Shown here: piece after piece, positions 1 to 9,481 of the stretch
How positions within the stretch are numbered: the stretch's first letter is position 1
Layout of the letters: every line of letters begins with the position of its first letter
Assembly (NCBI GenBank): GCA_946407725.1
Contig: CAMJPM010000014.1
Location: forward strand, 1-44,257
DNA: 44,257 bases
From: an uncultured Lachnospiraceae bacterium
GTDB lineage: Bacteria; Bacillota; Clostridia; Lachnospirales; Lachnospiraceae
Direction: 5' to 3'
Made by a program: the position numbers and the translations under genes
The notes under the pieces: generated by a model
What the model was told of the DNA's origin: nothing
Seen by the model: only the letters and a program-made list of their open reading frames with translations
Database searches by the model: none

Positions 1-855
1 AATTCAGTTAGTAACATGCTTCTCGCCTCCGCCCGGATTTTTGTCAGATATTCTGCCAGATACCCCTCATTTATAGCTTTCTCTATGGCTGCGTCTACTG
101 CCTGTTTCTCTGTGAGACCTCTCGCACGTCCTGCCCTGATCTCCTCTATCAGAAAAGCATATCCCTCCAACGCAGGGCACTGCTCCATAATCTCACCATT
201 ATGTCCGAAGTTAATATTTATCAAATGCGCAGTCCACTCATAACCGGGTGATGGAACCTCAAACGCATCAGACAGTCTTAAATCCATTAGCTCAGGTGAC
301 TTATCAGTACCATTATAAAATACATAATACTCCGGAGCCGGGATTTTTACTACTGATTTTCCCAAAAGTCTTTTTTTCTGGCTGCTGTCCAGAATGCCCT
401 CAATATTATGGGCATAATAGATCAATCCTCTGACAGGCATATTTCTGTTCAGTGAGGATTGGTGTTCCCAAAGGGTCAGTCTATGATCAAAAAGAACGGA
501 AATATCATTTTTACTGTGCATGTAAATGACATCCTTGATCGTTACAACCTGCAATTCCTCCGGATCATCAAAATCCGTTTCCTTTACCGCATTATATAGT
601 GGCACTACATATTATCTGTTCAGAACAGTCACTTGCGTTCACCGCAAGTGACGTCTGAAAGCCCTGGCATTTTGGCATTCGGTCCTTGCGCCTTTAGGCG
701 CAACTCTAATGACCGAATGCGCGTAGCTATTCAGAAACCGAAGGATTCTGAATAGCTACCAACGCATAACCTTTCTGTGAAAACAGATCACAGAACAGGC
801 TGTCCTTGTGATTCCTTCTGACCAGAAGTTTCCTGATCTCATCAATGATCCTCAT
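1..855 (-). pseudogene. Rpn-family PD-(D/E)XK nuclease gene, interrupted and running off the window edge
   Basis: Read on the minus strand, an ATG at 855-853 after a GAGGGAA ribosome site begins a peptide containing KDSLFCDLFSQKGYAL. The frame is lost in a hairpin-rich insert (about 609-760) and resumes at about 606 with LYNAVKETDFDDPEEL, then YMHSKNDISVLFDHRL, LWEHQSS, MPVRGLIYYA and LININFGHNGEIMEQC. These are the hallmarks of the Rpn (recombination-promoting nuclease) / PD-(D/E)XK nuclease-transposase family: a D near SVLFD and the E-x-Q of WEHQSS form the active site. The rejoined halves give a near-complete catalytic region, so the insertion looks recent. The C-terminus continues beyond base 1. 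Rpn proteins are DNA endonucleases tied to recA-independent recombination and phage defence. The interrupted copy is presumably inactive. Confidence 0.8.
609..760. repeat. Hairpin-rich insert inside the Rpn gene
   Basis: About 150 bp separating the two Rpn coding halves. It contains CTGTTC-A-GAACAG (616-628), TCACTTGCG/CGCAAGTGA (629-651), a 16-nt core GCCCTGGCATTTTGGC (661-676), GCATTCGGTC/GACCGAATGC with an inner GCGCC/GGCGC stem (about 675-720), and a perfect 14-bp stem GTAGCTATTCAGAA/TTCTGAATAGCTAC (723-759). The core and a GTA(A/G)CTATTCAGA end recur in the same order and orientation at 16581-16648. No ORF is present. It resembles a non-autonomous MITE/REP-like element; no transposase is visible nearby. 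Confidence 0.7.
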
Positions 856-1214
856 AAGCATTCCCTCATTTCTATTAGTTTCTTTCAGAGAATGCCGCCG
901 GATAAAGATGACAGAAACACGTGAAAACAGAAGCTTTCCACATCAAAATAAGAAATATACACTATCGTCCTGATCATGTAATAAAATTGTATCCTTGGAA
1001 AAATCGCTGAACAGCGGGATATCCGATGACAATTCTTCAGAAAGTGTTCTAAAGATATCGCATATCGGATCCGCTGTCAAGCATCAAGGAGATTTGTCTC
1101 TCAACCTTAAATATTTACCGTACAGCTCTTTATTATTGAACATTAGACATGGAATTGATACAATAGTTACTATATTTTGTAACAGCTCCTTACTTAAAAA
1201 GAGGCGATGGAACG
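856..1214. other. Intergenic region, no gene supported
   Basis: This 359-bp gap lies between the divergent Rpn gene and the sensor kinase. A short open frame at 995-1246 has no recognisable domain, no good ribosome site and overlaps the kinase start, so it is not called. A dyad GTTAC-N8-GTAAC lies about 40 bp before the kinase and could be a regulatory site, but no convincing -35/-10 pair accompanies it. Confidence 0.5.
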
Positions 1215-3923
1215 ATGAAAAAAACCGACAATGCCAGGATCAGTAAAAAGGTACCGACAAACCGGATCAAATGGTACTTTGGGACGGTGATAAGTGTTCT
1301 TGTGTTTTTTTCGGTGATTGCAATACTCACGTCTGATACGATCTCAAACAGACTGCGAAGCGCTTCCTACGAACATTACCAGCTTCTGGCCGGGAATACG
1401 GCAGAAAAGATCAATGGCTGGCTTCTTTCTAAAAAAGAGATAATAGAGAATCAGAGAGCTTCCCTTGAAACAATAAATGACTTCAGCCCGGAATACCTCA
1501 CGCTTTTTCTGGAAAAGGCTGTCAAAAACAGAAACGACAATGATGATATCTGTGATCTTTATTTTGTGGCTTCCGATGGAGTGCTTTCTACGGCAAACGG
1601 ATATTATACCGATTATGATCTTAGAACAAGGGGTTATTACCTGAGCTGTCTTGATACCAGGGATGTCCAGTACACTTCCACATACAGGGATATTTCCACC
1701 GGAAGCTACATCATGACCATCTCCGCCGGATGCCTGGATCAACACGGGAATTTTGCGGGGATAATCGCTCTTGATATCTATGCCGATGCTTTCCTTGAGG
1801 CGGTAAATGATGCCCAGGTGCCTTTAGACAGTTATCTCTTCCTTATCGACAGTGATCTCGGAATGGCGTCACATCCTTATGATGCCTATGACTTTGTGGA
1901 CGATATGGCACAGAGCGTTTCAGAGCTTCCCGGAAATATATATGCGGATCTTATTGAAACCATTGTAAAAAAAGAATACAGCGTGACTTCCGTTCGTGAT
2001 TATGACGGAGTAACGCGTGACATGTTTGTCAGCAGCATCGACTCATGCGGATGGTTTGTAGTGGCGGCAATATCTGAAAAAGTAATGAGAAGCCCGGAAA
2101 AGATCATGATCTCCTTTATGCTGGCGGCTTTATTTATAAGCCTGGTGCTGGGTATCATATGGACTCTTATGGGGACCAGACAGATGATGCTGCGATTGGA
2201 AAAAGCCAGAAATGAAGCTGATTCCGCAAATGAAACCAAAAGCGTTTTTCTGGCAAGTATGTCCCATGAGATACGGACACCGATCAATGCGGTTCTGGGA
2301 ATGAACGAAATGATCATGCGGCAGAGCCAGAAGGCCCGGGAAAAAAGTACTATTGATGAAAACGAGAACCGGAAGGCATGGGCCGATGTCAGCGAGTATT
2401 CGGAGTATATTAAGCATGCGGGGGACAATCTGCTTTCGATAATAAATGATATCCTTGACTTTTCAAAGATTGAAGCCGGCCGTATGGAGATAGTGAACGG
2501 AGAATACAAGCTGGGTGCGGTTCTTAATGATGTGAGCAACATGATCTTTTTCAGGACCAGAGGAAAAGGGATTGACTTTATCCTGGATGTGGATGAAACG
2601 ATCCCGGGAACTCTGTATGGAGATGAGGTCAGGATCCGCCAGGTGCTCATAAATCTGCTGAATAATGCTGTGAAATACACGGGTAAAGGGGGAGTAAAAC
2701 TGTCTGTACGGCTTCAGGAGGGAGAAACCCCAAAGGAAGGAGCCATGATCACTCTTGTCATTTCCGTGAAAGATACCGGTATAGGCATCAAAGAAGAAGA
2801 CATGGACAGGCTTTTTACCAAATTTGAAAGGGTTGATCTGGAAAAGAACAGTGCTGTAGAGGGTACCGGCCTTGGGCTTGCAATTACACAAAATCTGTTA
2901 ACGCTGATGGACGGCAGGATCAGTGTAAAGAGTACCTATGGAGAAGGATCGGAGTTTACGGTATATCTTCCCCAGAAGATCATTTCGGAAGAGCCTCTGG
3001 GAGATTTCCGGAACAGCTTCCGTGAGAGTATCACAAGGGCAAAATCCTATAAGGAATCCTTCTATGCCCCTAACGTAAATATTCTTGCAGTGGATGATAC
3101 CCGTTTGAATTTGACAGTTATAAAAGGGCTCTTAAAATCAACAGAGATGAAGATAAGTACAGCGCGTTCCGGGGAAGAAGCCATTAAGATTGCGGGTATG
3201 CGGAAATTTGATCTGATCCTTATGGATCAGCGGATGCCGATCATGAACGGAGCAGAAGCAATGCAGAGGATCCGCTCCGATGAAAACAGCAAAAACAAGG
3301 ATACGGTCTTTATTGCCCTGACAGCCGATGCGGTTAACGGAGCAAGGGAGAGATATATTGAGATGGGCTTCCGGGATTATCTGACAAAGCCTGTTGACGG
3401 CGTGTCTCTGGAAAAAATGCTGCTTAAATATCTGCCCGGGGACAAGATACTTACCCGGAAACCGGATGAAGACCGGACGAAAACCGATGAGTTATATGAT
3501 ACTCAAATACTTGAACAGGCGGGAATTGATGTTAAGGCAGCCATGAGATACAGCGGAGGGGATCAGGAGCTGTACCGGGCACTGCTTGAGTCATACGGAC
3601 AGGAGGCTGAAGAGAAAAAACACAAGCTTCTGGAAAGTTATCTTTCAGAGGACTGGAACTCATACTCCATTCTGGTCCACTCTGTGAAAAGCTCATCAAA
3701 AACAATCGGTGCGGCAGAGCTTTCAAATATTGCCAGGGGGCTGGAAGCTGCCGCTAAAGAGGCGGATGCGGAAACCATCCGGAGAGACCATAAGGGCATG
3801 ATGGATCTGTATGACAGGATTGCGACGGCGGTTATCTCAGCATCAGGTGAACATCCGTCACCCAATGAGCAGGATAAGCAGAATGACCATGATGACGGGG
3901 TTCTGGAGTTTATTCCGGGGTAA
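1215..3923 (+). CDS. Hybrid sensor histidine kinase (dCache-HisKA-HATPase-REC-Hpt)
   Basis: A 902-residue membrane-bound phosphorelay protein. The start ATG follows an AAAGAGG ribosome site. Order of parts: TM1 about 20-39; an extracellular double-Cache-like sensor about 60-290 (SDGVLST, RGYYLS, STGSYIMTIS); TM2 about 298-320; HisKA with phospho-acceptor His351 in SMSHEIRTPIN; HATPase with N-box NLLNNAVKYT, G1 DTGIGI, F-box FTKFERV and G2 GTGLGL (about residue 550); a receiver domain with Asp671 in LMDQRMP, then ALTAD and Lys about 725 in TKPVD; and an Hpt domain with His822 in LVHSVKSSSKTIGA. All catalytic residues are present. It probably senses a small extracellular ligand. No cognate regulator is adjacent, so its output is unknown. 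The Hpt suggests transfer to a separate receiver. Confidence 0.95.
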   Translation: MKKTDNARISKKVPTNRIKWYFGTVISVLVFFSVIAILTSDTISNRLRSASYEHYQLLAGNTAEKINGWLLSKKEIIENQRASLETINDFSPEYLTLFLEKAVKNRNDNDDICDLYFVASDGVLSTANGYYTDYDLRTRGYYLSCLDTRDVQYTSTYRDISTGSYIMTISAGCLDQHGNFAGIIALDIYADAFLEAVNDAQVPLDSYLFLIDSDLGMASHPYDAYDFVDDMAQSVSELPGNIYADLIETIVKKEYSVTSVRDYDGVTRDMFVSSIDSCGWFVVAAISEKVMRSPEKIMISFMLAALFISLVLGIIWTLMGTRQMMLRLEKARNEADSANETKSVFLASMSHEIRTPINAVLGMNEMIMRQSQKAREKSTIDENENRKAWADVSEYSEYIKHAGDNLLSIINDILDFSKIEAGRMEIVNGEYKLGAVLNDVSNMIFFRTRGKGIDFILDVDETIPGTLYGDEVRIRQVLINLLNNAVKYTGKGGVKLSVRLQEGETPKEGAMITLVISVKDTGIGIKEEDMDRLFTKFERVDLEKNSAVEGTGLGLAITQNLLTLMDGRISVKSTYGEGSEFTVYLPQKIISEEPLGDFRNSFRESITRAKSYKESFYAPNVNILAVDDTRLNLTVIKGLLKSTEMKISTARSGEEAIKIAGMRKFDLILMDQRMPIMNGAEAMQRIRSDENSKNKDTVFIALTADAVNGARERYIEMGFRDYLTKPVDGVSLEKMLLKYLPGDKILTRKPDEDRTKTDELYDTQILEQAGIDVKAAMRYSGGDQELYRALLESYGQEAEEKKHKLLESYLSEDWNSYSILVHSVKSSSKTIGAAELSNIARGLEAAAKEADAETIRRDHKGMMDLYDRIATAVISASGEHPSPNEQDKQNDHDDGVLEFIPG

Positions 3924-3952
3924 ATTGTTCTTTTTTTCAGTCGCATCTGGTG

Positions 3953-4297
3953 AACATTAACTTCGTACACAATGGTGAGAAGGGGTATCTGGCAGAATAT
4001 CTGACAAAAATCCGGGCGGAGGCGAGAAGCATGTTACTCACTGAATTTGATGAGAAGGCATATGAAGAAGTCATAAGGGAAGAGTCTTTTGAAGAGGGAA
4101 GGGCCGAAGGAATAGCTGAAGGAATAGCCAAGGGAAAGACTGAAGGCATAATCGAGACCAGAGAGGAAGATATAAAGATCTTTATTTCTGACAAGAGGGA
4201 AGATGGGAAATCCGATGAAGAAATCAAGACCAAAGTGAAGAAATATTATGGTCTTGAAGATAGCGAGATTGAGAAGTATTTTAAGGCATTGGTATGA
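3953..4297 (+). pseudogene. Rpn C-terminal remnant A
   Basis: Encodes NINFVHNGEKGYLAEYL, KIRAEARSMLLTEFDEKA, an EG-rich stretch, and a KYYGLEDSEIEKYF tail. This matches the Rpn gene at the left edge (ININFGHNGE and GYLAEYLTKIRAEARSML), but the catalytic N-terminal two-thirds are missing and about 40 residues between HNGE and GYL are deleted. A GTG at 3950 could start translation, but there is no clear ribosome site. A near-identical remnant with the same internal deletion lies at 14238-14644. It begins 30 bp after the kinase stop codon. It is most likely a decayed fragment, although the frame is intact. Confidence 0.75.
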
Positions 4298-4345
4298 GCA
4301 GTCAGCAGGGGCGGTTCTTGCTGACTGTACGGGATTTTTAAAGAG

Positions 4346-4618
4346 TTACTTTTCGGTGTCTTTATCTGTATCATCAAAGGGGAATGAGAGAAGTCTAGCA
4401 GGAGTGATCTTTAATACCCTTGATATTCTGAATATTACATCTACTGATATTGAAGTCGGGACATTCGGCGCTTCTATGTTGCTGATATGGGTCCGGCTTA
4501 TTCCTATCTTTTCAGCAAGCTGCAGCTGAGTCATGTTTCTTATCTTCCTGTAATATGCGATGTTCAGCCCCAGCATTCTGTATTCATCTGAAAAATCATT
4601 GTCTAATATCAGCTCCAT
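4346..4618 (-). CDS. Small XRE-family helix-turn-helix regulator
   Basis: A 90-residue DNA-binding protein that is almost entirely one HTH_3 domain: LGLNIAYYRKIRNMTQLQLA, then EKIGISRTHISNIE as the turn and recognition helix, then ISVDVIFRISRVLKITPARL. The ATG at 4618 follows a GGAGGAAG ribosome site. It is divergent from the LRR/InlB-repeat gene at 4844. Two direct copies of ATACATTGC, 21 bp apart, lie over the shared promoter region. I infer autorepression and control of the surface-protein cluster. No partner toxin or phage genes are adjacent. Confidence 0.9.
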   Translation of the reverse strand: MELILDNDFSDEYRMLGLNIAYYRKIRNMTQLQLAEKIGISRTHISNIEAPNVPTSISVDVIFRISRVLKITPARLLSFPFDDTDKDTEK

Positions 4619-4678
4619 TAGGATCTTCCTCCATTGTCTGTAAGTTTATAAAAAACAGGAGCTATCATAAACAGTCAT

Positions 4679-4733
4679 ATACATTGCGTATACATATTAA
4701 TACATTGCAATTGCAAAAATGAACTGATATAAT
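4679..4733. promoter_or_regulatory. Divergent promoters with putative XRE operators
   Basis: On the plus strand, TTGCAA (4705-4710), a 17-bp spacer and a perfect TATAAT (4728-4733) form the promoter of the LRR gene. The palindromic TTGCAATTGCAA (4705-4716) also offers a minus-strand -35 box for the XRE gene, with a weaker TATACG -10. ATACATTGC occurs at 4679-4687 and 4700-4708, two helical turns apart, so a dimeric repressor could cover both promoters. Confidence 0.6.
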
Positions 4734-4843
4734 TTTTCATATTAGGCAGATGTGTTAACTCTAAAGTAATTTACACAAAAAACATCCAAAACAGCCTGTC
4801 TGGAAAGATAAGAAATACCATTTATGAAAGGAAGGGAAAAAAT

Positions 4844-7711
4844 ATGGGAAAAAAAATATATAAGCTTTTGGCAGTGATGCTGGCGATTGTTATTTGCATA
4901 GTGATGATGCCTGCCGGAGCAGTGTTTGCGGCTGATGATAACTGGAAGCTTGGAGATACGATTTACTGGGATTGGAACAATGATGTTGTTACAGTCACAG
5001 GATATGGGGCAATGTATGATTTCGACAATAATGGAAAGAATCTGAACTACTATACCCCGGCAGTAAGTGAATATGACTATCATCCCCATGGATGGAGGGC
5101 GCACGATTATACCATCGCATTTTCATCCCAAACAGATAAGATCACCTATATAGGTGATTACGCATTCTGCGGATATAATTTTTCGGCTACCCGTCAGGAT
5201 GGCGCTCTGAAGGGAAGTATTTATCTTCCGAAAGCTGTAAGGCGCATAGGTGATTACGCATTTTATTACGATAAGATTAATGAAGCCAAGATGAATGATG
5301 CTCTGGAGAGCATTGAATCATATGCCTTTGCATACTGTAAGGAGCTTACAACACTTGTCTTAAATAAAAACCTGTCAAGCATAGGAAATTATGCTTTTGC
5401 ATACTGCGAGCAGCTGCCATCCCTGGTACTGAACGATAATCTTAAGAGCATCGGAGAATATGCTTTTAGTGGTGATAAAAATATTGCCGGAAATCTGACC
5501 ATACCTGAAAGTGTGTCTGGTATCGGAAGGTCTGCTTTTATGGGCTGCTCGGCGTTGGACGGGAGCCTTGTCATAAGAGAGGGTACGGCATTAAAAACAA
5601 TTCCCGAAGAGTGTTTTAAGAATACCGGTTTTACCGGCACACTTGCTATTCCGGATGGAATCGAGGAGATAAAGGCAAATGCATTCACTAATACCTGTAT
5701 AGAGACTCTTTATATACCCAAATCCGTTACCTCAATAGATAAAACAGCTTTTGGAAGCGATAATTTCTTGAAAAAAATATATTTTGAAGGTTCACAGGAT
5801 GAATGGACTGCGCTCGGGGGATCGGATGTTACTGGATTTACTGGGATAACACCGAACTATAATTCAAGCGTTGTATACTGTAGAGCAACTTTTAATGCTG
5901 ACGGCGGAACAGCGGTTGCTGACCAGACTGTGGTAGAGGGAGAAAAGCTCAAGGAACCGGTTACTGAGAGAGAAGGCTATACATTTGAAGGCTGGTTTGA
6001 TGAAAACGGGCGTAAATGGGATTTCGACAATGATGTTCTGACTAAAGACATCACCCTTAAGGCCAGGTGGAGTAAGATTGTTGAATACTGTACAGTGACC
6101 TTTGAACTGAACAACGGATATGACCCTGTGTCAGTGACAGCAGTTAAGGGGGAGGAAATTACTTATCCGGCATTGGAAAGAATAGGTTACTCCCTCGAAG
6201 GCTGGTATGATGAAGATGGTAACAAATGGGATACAAATAATGTGGTTGTCGATGATATTACCCTTACGGCAAAATGGGTAGAAAAATACTGCAAGGTTAC
6301 ATTAAATGCAAATGGGGGAAGCATAAACGGGGATGAGAAGCTGACGGTTCAGGAGGGTGAAGGTATCTCCATGCCGTCTGTTAATAAGGATGGATATACC
6401 CTTGAAGGCTGGTACGATAAAGATGGAAAAAAGTGGGATTTTGACAAGGATAAAGTATACAGCGATATGACCCTTACCGCCAAATGGACGGATTCGGGAG
6501 AAGCTCCATATACAGAGGACGTTTTTTATACCATTACCACAACGGCCGGTGAGGGAGGCAGCATCTCCCCGGAGGGAAGCGTAAAGGTAGGAGAAGGAAC
6601 CTCAAAAACCTTTACCATATCCGCATCCGAAGGATACCATATCAGCTATATTAAGGTGGATGGTGAGACAGTAGGGGCTATTTCCAGCTATACATTTTAT
6701 GACATTTATGAAAACCATAACATAGAAGCTTATTTCATAGCCGGGGGCGGATTCTGCGTACATTTTGAAACCTATGATTCAACGAATTTCATACCGGATC
6801 AGTATATTACATCCGGAGGACTTGTTGGAAGACCGGTAGATCCGGAAAAAACAGGCTACGAGTTCAAGGATTGGTTTTTAGAGCCCACTTTTGAGCATGT
6901 ATGGGATTTCGGCAAGGAAACCGTTACTTCGGATATGACGCTTTACGCATATTTTGTGGCGATTGATAAATCCACGACCGACTTTTATCTGCTGTCCAGC
7001 ACGAAAATGCTGGGTAAATGGATAGACACGGTTATAGGACAGGGCTGTACGGTTAAACTGAGCCTTGCGAATTCGGATGGTAAAAAATTAAAAGGGATTG
7101 ATAAAAAAAGTATTCAATGGAAGATAGCGCCATATTATAGTGATGGCACGAAAGCTGAGGACTATTTTTCACTTGTTAACGGGAAGCTTAAATGTAATAA
7201 GGATGCTCCTACCGGATATACCGCAATGGTTACAGCCACATATGACAATAAGACGGTGTATTATATTGTGACCGTAATCAAGAAGATAAGCAAGATGGGT
7301 TATGTTGATTCCGCAGGAAGCTTCCGGAGTTCACTTACAGTAAAGGTAAGCTCCGGCAGTAAATGTGACTTTGGATACGGACCACATCAATATCTGAAGG
7401 AAACGGGCAAGTACGTGGCATATTACGACAAAGGGAATGGAAGGATAGGTACCGCTCTTTACAGGCAGCCGAATGGTAGGAGCTGGCATACCTACGGTTA
7501 TACTCCGGAACAGCCCGTTTATTACTGTAGCGCGACCCTTCCAAAAAAAGCGAGTATCTCTATAAGGGATGCCTGGTCACGTTCATCTAATAGTTATTAT
7601 CCGCTTTATTATTTTAATGCTTCAAAAGGCAGTTATGCTGTGACCTACATCGCTCCCGACGGATCAGGGAAAAAATTCAAGGTAACTTTTAAGGTAGCAA
7701 AGCCTCATTAG
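4844..7711 (+). CDS. Secreted leucine-rich-repeat / InlB-type repeat surface protein
   Basis: A 955-residue exported protein. Signal peptide about 1-30 (KKIYKLLAVMLAIVICIVMM... ending VFAAD). About nine BspA/TpLRR-type repeats (LRR_5) span roughly 95-320, each with an IG-x-YAF or similar core (IGDYAF, IGNYAFAYC, IGEYAF, IGRSAF). Listeria-Bacteroides (InlB B) repeats start near residues 343, 413 and 481, each with EGW(F/Y)D and ending KARW/TAKW, and a fourth starts near 639. A GGSISPEG-type repeat sits near 561. The C-terminal 250 residues are unassigned. No LPXTG motif or membrane anchor is visible, so cell-surface attachment is unclear. An AAGGAAGG ribosome site precedes the ATG. Such proteins usually act in adhesion or recognition. 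It heads the zinc-ribbon cluster. Confidence 0.9.
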   Translation: MGKKIYKLLAVMLAIVICIVMMPAGAVFAADDNWKLGDTIYWDWNNDVVTVTGYGAMYDFDNNGKNLNYYTPAVSEYDYHPHGWRAHDYTIAFSSQTDKITYIGDYAFCGYNFSATRQDGALKGSIYLPKAVRRIGDYAFYYDKINEAKMNDALESIESYAFAYCKELTTLVLNKNLSSIGNYAFAYCEQLPSLVLNDNLKSIGEYAFSGDKNIAGNLTIPESVSGIGRSAFMGCSALDGSLVIREGTALKTIPEECFKNTGFTGTLAIPDGIEEIKANAFTNTCIETLYIPKSVTSIDKTAFGSDNFLKKIYFEGSQDEWTALGGSDVTGFTGITPNYNSSVVYCRATFNADGGTAVADQTVVEGEKLKEPVTEREGYTFEGWFDENGRKWDFDNDVLTKDITLKARWSKIVEYCTVTFELNNGYDPVSVTAVKGEEITYPALERIGYSLEGWYDEDGNKWDTNNVVVDDITLTAKWVEKYCKVTLNANGGSINGDEKLTVQEGEGISMPSVNKDGYTLEGWYDKDGKKWDFDKDKVYSDMTLTAKWTDSGEAPYTEDVFYTITTTAGEGGSISPEGSVKVGEGTSKTFTISASEGYHISYIKVDGETVGAISSYTFYDIYENHNIEAYFIAGGGFCVHFETYDSTNFIPDQYITSGGLVGRPVDPEKTGYEFKDWFLEPTFEHVWDFGKETVTSDMTLYAYFVAIDKSTTDFYLLSSTKMLGKWIDTVIGQGCTVKLSLANSDGKKLKGIDKKSIQWKIAPYYSDGTKAEDYFSLVNGKLKCNKDAPTGYTAMVTATYDNKTVYYIVTVIKKISKMGYVDSAGSFRSSLTVKVSSGSKCDFGYGPHQYLKETGKYVAYYDKGNGRIGTALYRQPNGRSWHTYGYTPEQPVYYCSATLPKKASISIRDAWSRSSNSYYPLYYFNASKGSYAVTYIAPDGSGKKFKVTFKVAKPH

Positions 7712-7757
7712 TCTTTAGACCGGAGGTTTTTCAAAAGAAAAAGGAAAGGAGACTGTA

Positions 7758-8540
7758 ATGGAGAAGTTTAATATCAGACCGGTTGAAGGAAGCAGAAGTA
7801 ATAAGGTTGCTGCTACTTTACATACCCTGGCGATAGTGACATGGGTTTCGGGGGTTACGTTAGGAGTATACATAGGAAACAAACTTGGGGAAGTACAGAG
7901 TTATTTTGGAAGATCGGAGTTTGCCTGGAATTATGCTTTTATTATATGGGGAGCAACATTTGTCAGCGGATTAATACCATATGCTTTTTCAGAAATCATA
8001 TATTTGCTGCAAGGCCTGAATAATAAGTCTTATTACATAGAGTATACAGAAGAAACATTCTTAAGTAAAAATAAAGATAAGGATGAAAAGAGAGATGCTT
8101 CCAATATGGAAAAGACAGCTGCTATAAAAGAGAAACAGGACTATCAGGCTGTTGATGAGGATGTGGATAGTTTTCTTAATAGATTAGCAGGTATGACATC
8201 TGCAGTTGAAATAAAAAAATATGTGGATTATCTTGCAAGCCAGGGCAGTTCGTTAGTTACGGAAGAGTTGTTAAAAATAACAGAGGATAGTTCCATTGTT
8301 GAAAGATCGTATGGAAATCAGTACAAAAATTGTATGAAAAAAATCTGCATATTTTACGGATATAAGTATGAAAATACGCCTGTGGAATCGAAGCCTGTTA
8401 CAGAGGAATCACAGGAGACAAATGGAGATATTGAGCAGGGGGATCCGGACGGCGTTTTTTGTACTAACTGCGGTAACAGGATAGATGAAGCGGATGCCAT
8501 ATTCTGTCCGGTCTGTGGAAACAAGATTATCTGGCGATAA
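7758..8540 (+). CDS. Two-TM membrane protein with C-terminal zinc ribbon
   Basis: A 260-residue protein with two hydrophobic helices (about residues 19-45 and 52-82), a charged middle domain (about 110-200), and a C-terminal zinc ribbon CTNCGNRIDE...FCPVCGNKI with two CxxC knuckles. The ATG follows an AAAGGAG site, 46 bp after the LRR gene, consistent with one transcript. It is the only family member here with the ribbon at the C-terminus and a simple two-helix membrane part. Function is unknown; zinc ribbons of this kind usually bind protein or simply fold around Zn. Confidence 0.8.
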   Translation: MEKFNIRPVEGSRSNKVAATLHTLAIVTWVSGVTLGVYIGNKLGEVQSYFGRSEFAWNYAFIIWGATFVSGLIPYAFSEIIYLLQGLNNKSYYIEYTEETFLSKNKDKDEKRDASNMEKTAAIKEKQDYQAVDEDVDSFLNRLAGMTSAVEIKKYVDYLASQGSSLVTEELLKITEDSSIVERSYGNQYKNCMKKICIFYGYKYENTPVESKPVTEESQETNGDIEQGDPDGVFCTNCGNRIDEADAIFCPVCGNKIIWR

Positions 8541-8656
8541 AAAGACAGGCGGTATCATTGTATGAGGGTTAAAAATTAAAGCTGATAAAGCCTGATGTAT
8601 AAAGACTGCTGAAAATAACGTAAAGTTTTTCTTAAATGTATTTAAGGAGCGACTTA

Positions 8657-9439
8657 ATGTTCTGTAGTAAATGTGGGAAAGAAAATCCGGAGAACAGCAG
8701 ATTCTGTATGAAGTGCGGATATCCCTTTGGAGAACAGCACCAGAAAGAAGTTAAGCAAGTAAAAGAGTCAAAAACAGGTGTCTTTCCGGCGGCCGGGATC
8801 ATTGTGACAGCTGCGGTGGCAGTAATAGTAATGATAGCGGGTGTAAGCTTGATGAAAAAAAACGAGAAAAAACTGGATACATATACTGAGGCAGCGAAAG
8901 AAGCAGCTGTGGCAGAAGAAGCAGTTTCGTCTGAAGAAATGGGGATGAGGGATGAGACAGACACGTTTGAAGAAATGGGGTCAGAGGAGGCAGCTACAGC
9001 AAAGGAAGTGGCACCGGCGGAGCAGATAGTTCCGACAGAAGAAGCAAAACAGGCGGAAGAAACGGTATCGGCAGAAGATGATTTCGCTGATACGTATTCT
9101 GGAGATTTTTGGGGTCAAAGTGAGAATGAGAGGGAAGATATAAGTATTGATAATGCAGACAACAAACCGGATGAAGATGAAAACGGTGAATATATTCTTC
9201 CTGAGAGTAATTCGAGATTTTATGATAAGAGAGAGCTTGAAGATTTAAGTAAGTCGGAACTTCGCATTGCAAGAAACGAAATATATGCAAGACACGGCCG
9301 GAAATTTAAGGATGAAATGCTAAAGGAATACTTTAATTCAAAGAATTGGTATGAACCAGACAGGGATGAGATTGAGGAAGCGGAATTGAATGAATATGAG
9401 ATAAAAAACCGGGATCTTATCCGTGAACTGGAGGAATAG
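8657..9439 (+). CDS. Zinc-ribbon / TM / YARHG-domain protein
   Basis: A 260-residue protein. I place the start at the ATG at 8657, because AAGGAG (8644-8649) is correctly spaced for it and the zinc ribbon begins at once: MFCSKCGKENPENSRFCMKC. One TM helix lies at about 43-64, followed by a low-complexity acidic Ala/Glu linker (about 75-150) and a C-terminal YARHG domain (RNEIYARHGRKF..., WYEPD). YARHG is an extracellular domain common in Gram-positive bacteria. The likely topology is a cytoplasmic ribbon with an external YARHG domain. It is a member of the six-gene zinc-ribbon cluster. Confidence 0.85.
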   Translation: MFCSKCGKENPENSRFCMKCGYPFGEQHQKEVKQVKESKTGVFPAAGIIVTAAVAVIVMIAGVSLMKKNEKKLDTYTEAAKEAAVAEEAVSSEEMGMRDETDTFEEMGSEEAATAKEVAPAEQIVPTEEAKQAEETVSAEDDFADTYSGDFWGQSENEREDISIDNADNKPDEDENGEYILPESNSRFYDKRELEDLSKSELRIARNEIYARHGRKFKDEMLKEYFNSKNWYEPDRDEIEEAELNEYEIKNRDLIRELEE

Positions 9440-9481
9440 TTAAAACCAGGATATCTAATGGCATCTAACAGGAGGAAAGTT

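Noticed and set aside
995-1246. 83-residue plus-strand open frame
   Set aside because: It starts with TTG without a ribosome site, overlaps the kinase gene in another frame and shows no domain.
4248-4529. 93-residue plus-strand open frame
   Set aside because: It is antisense to the well-supported XRE gene and overlaps the Rpn remnant; it has no recognisable motif.
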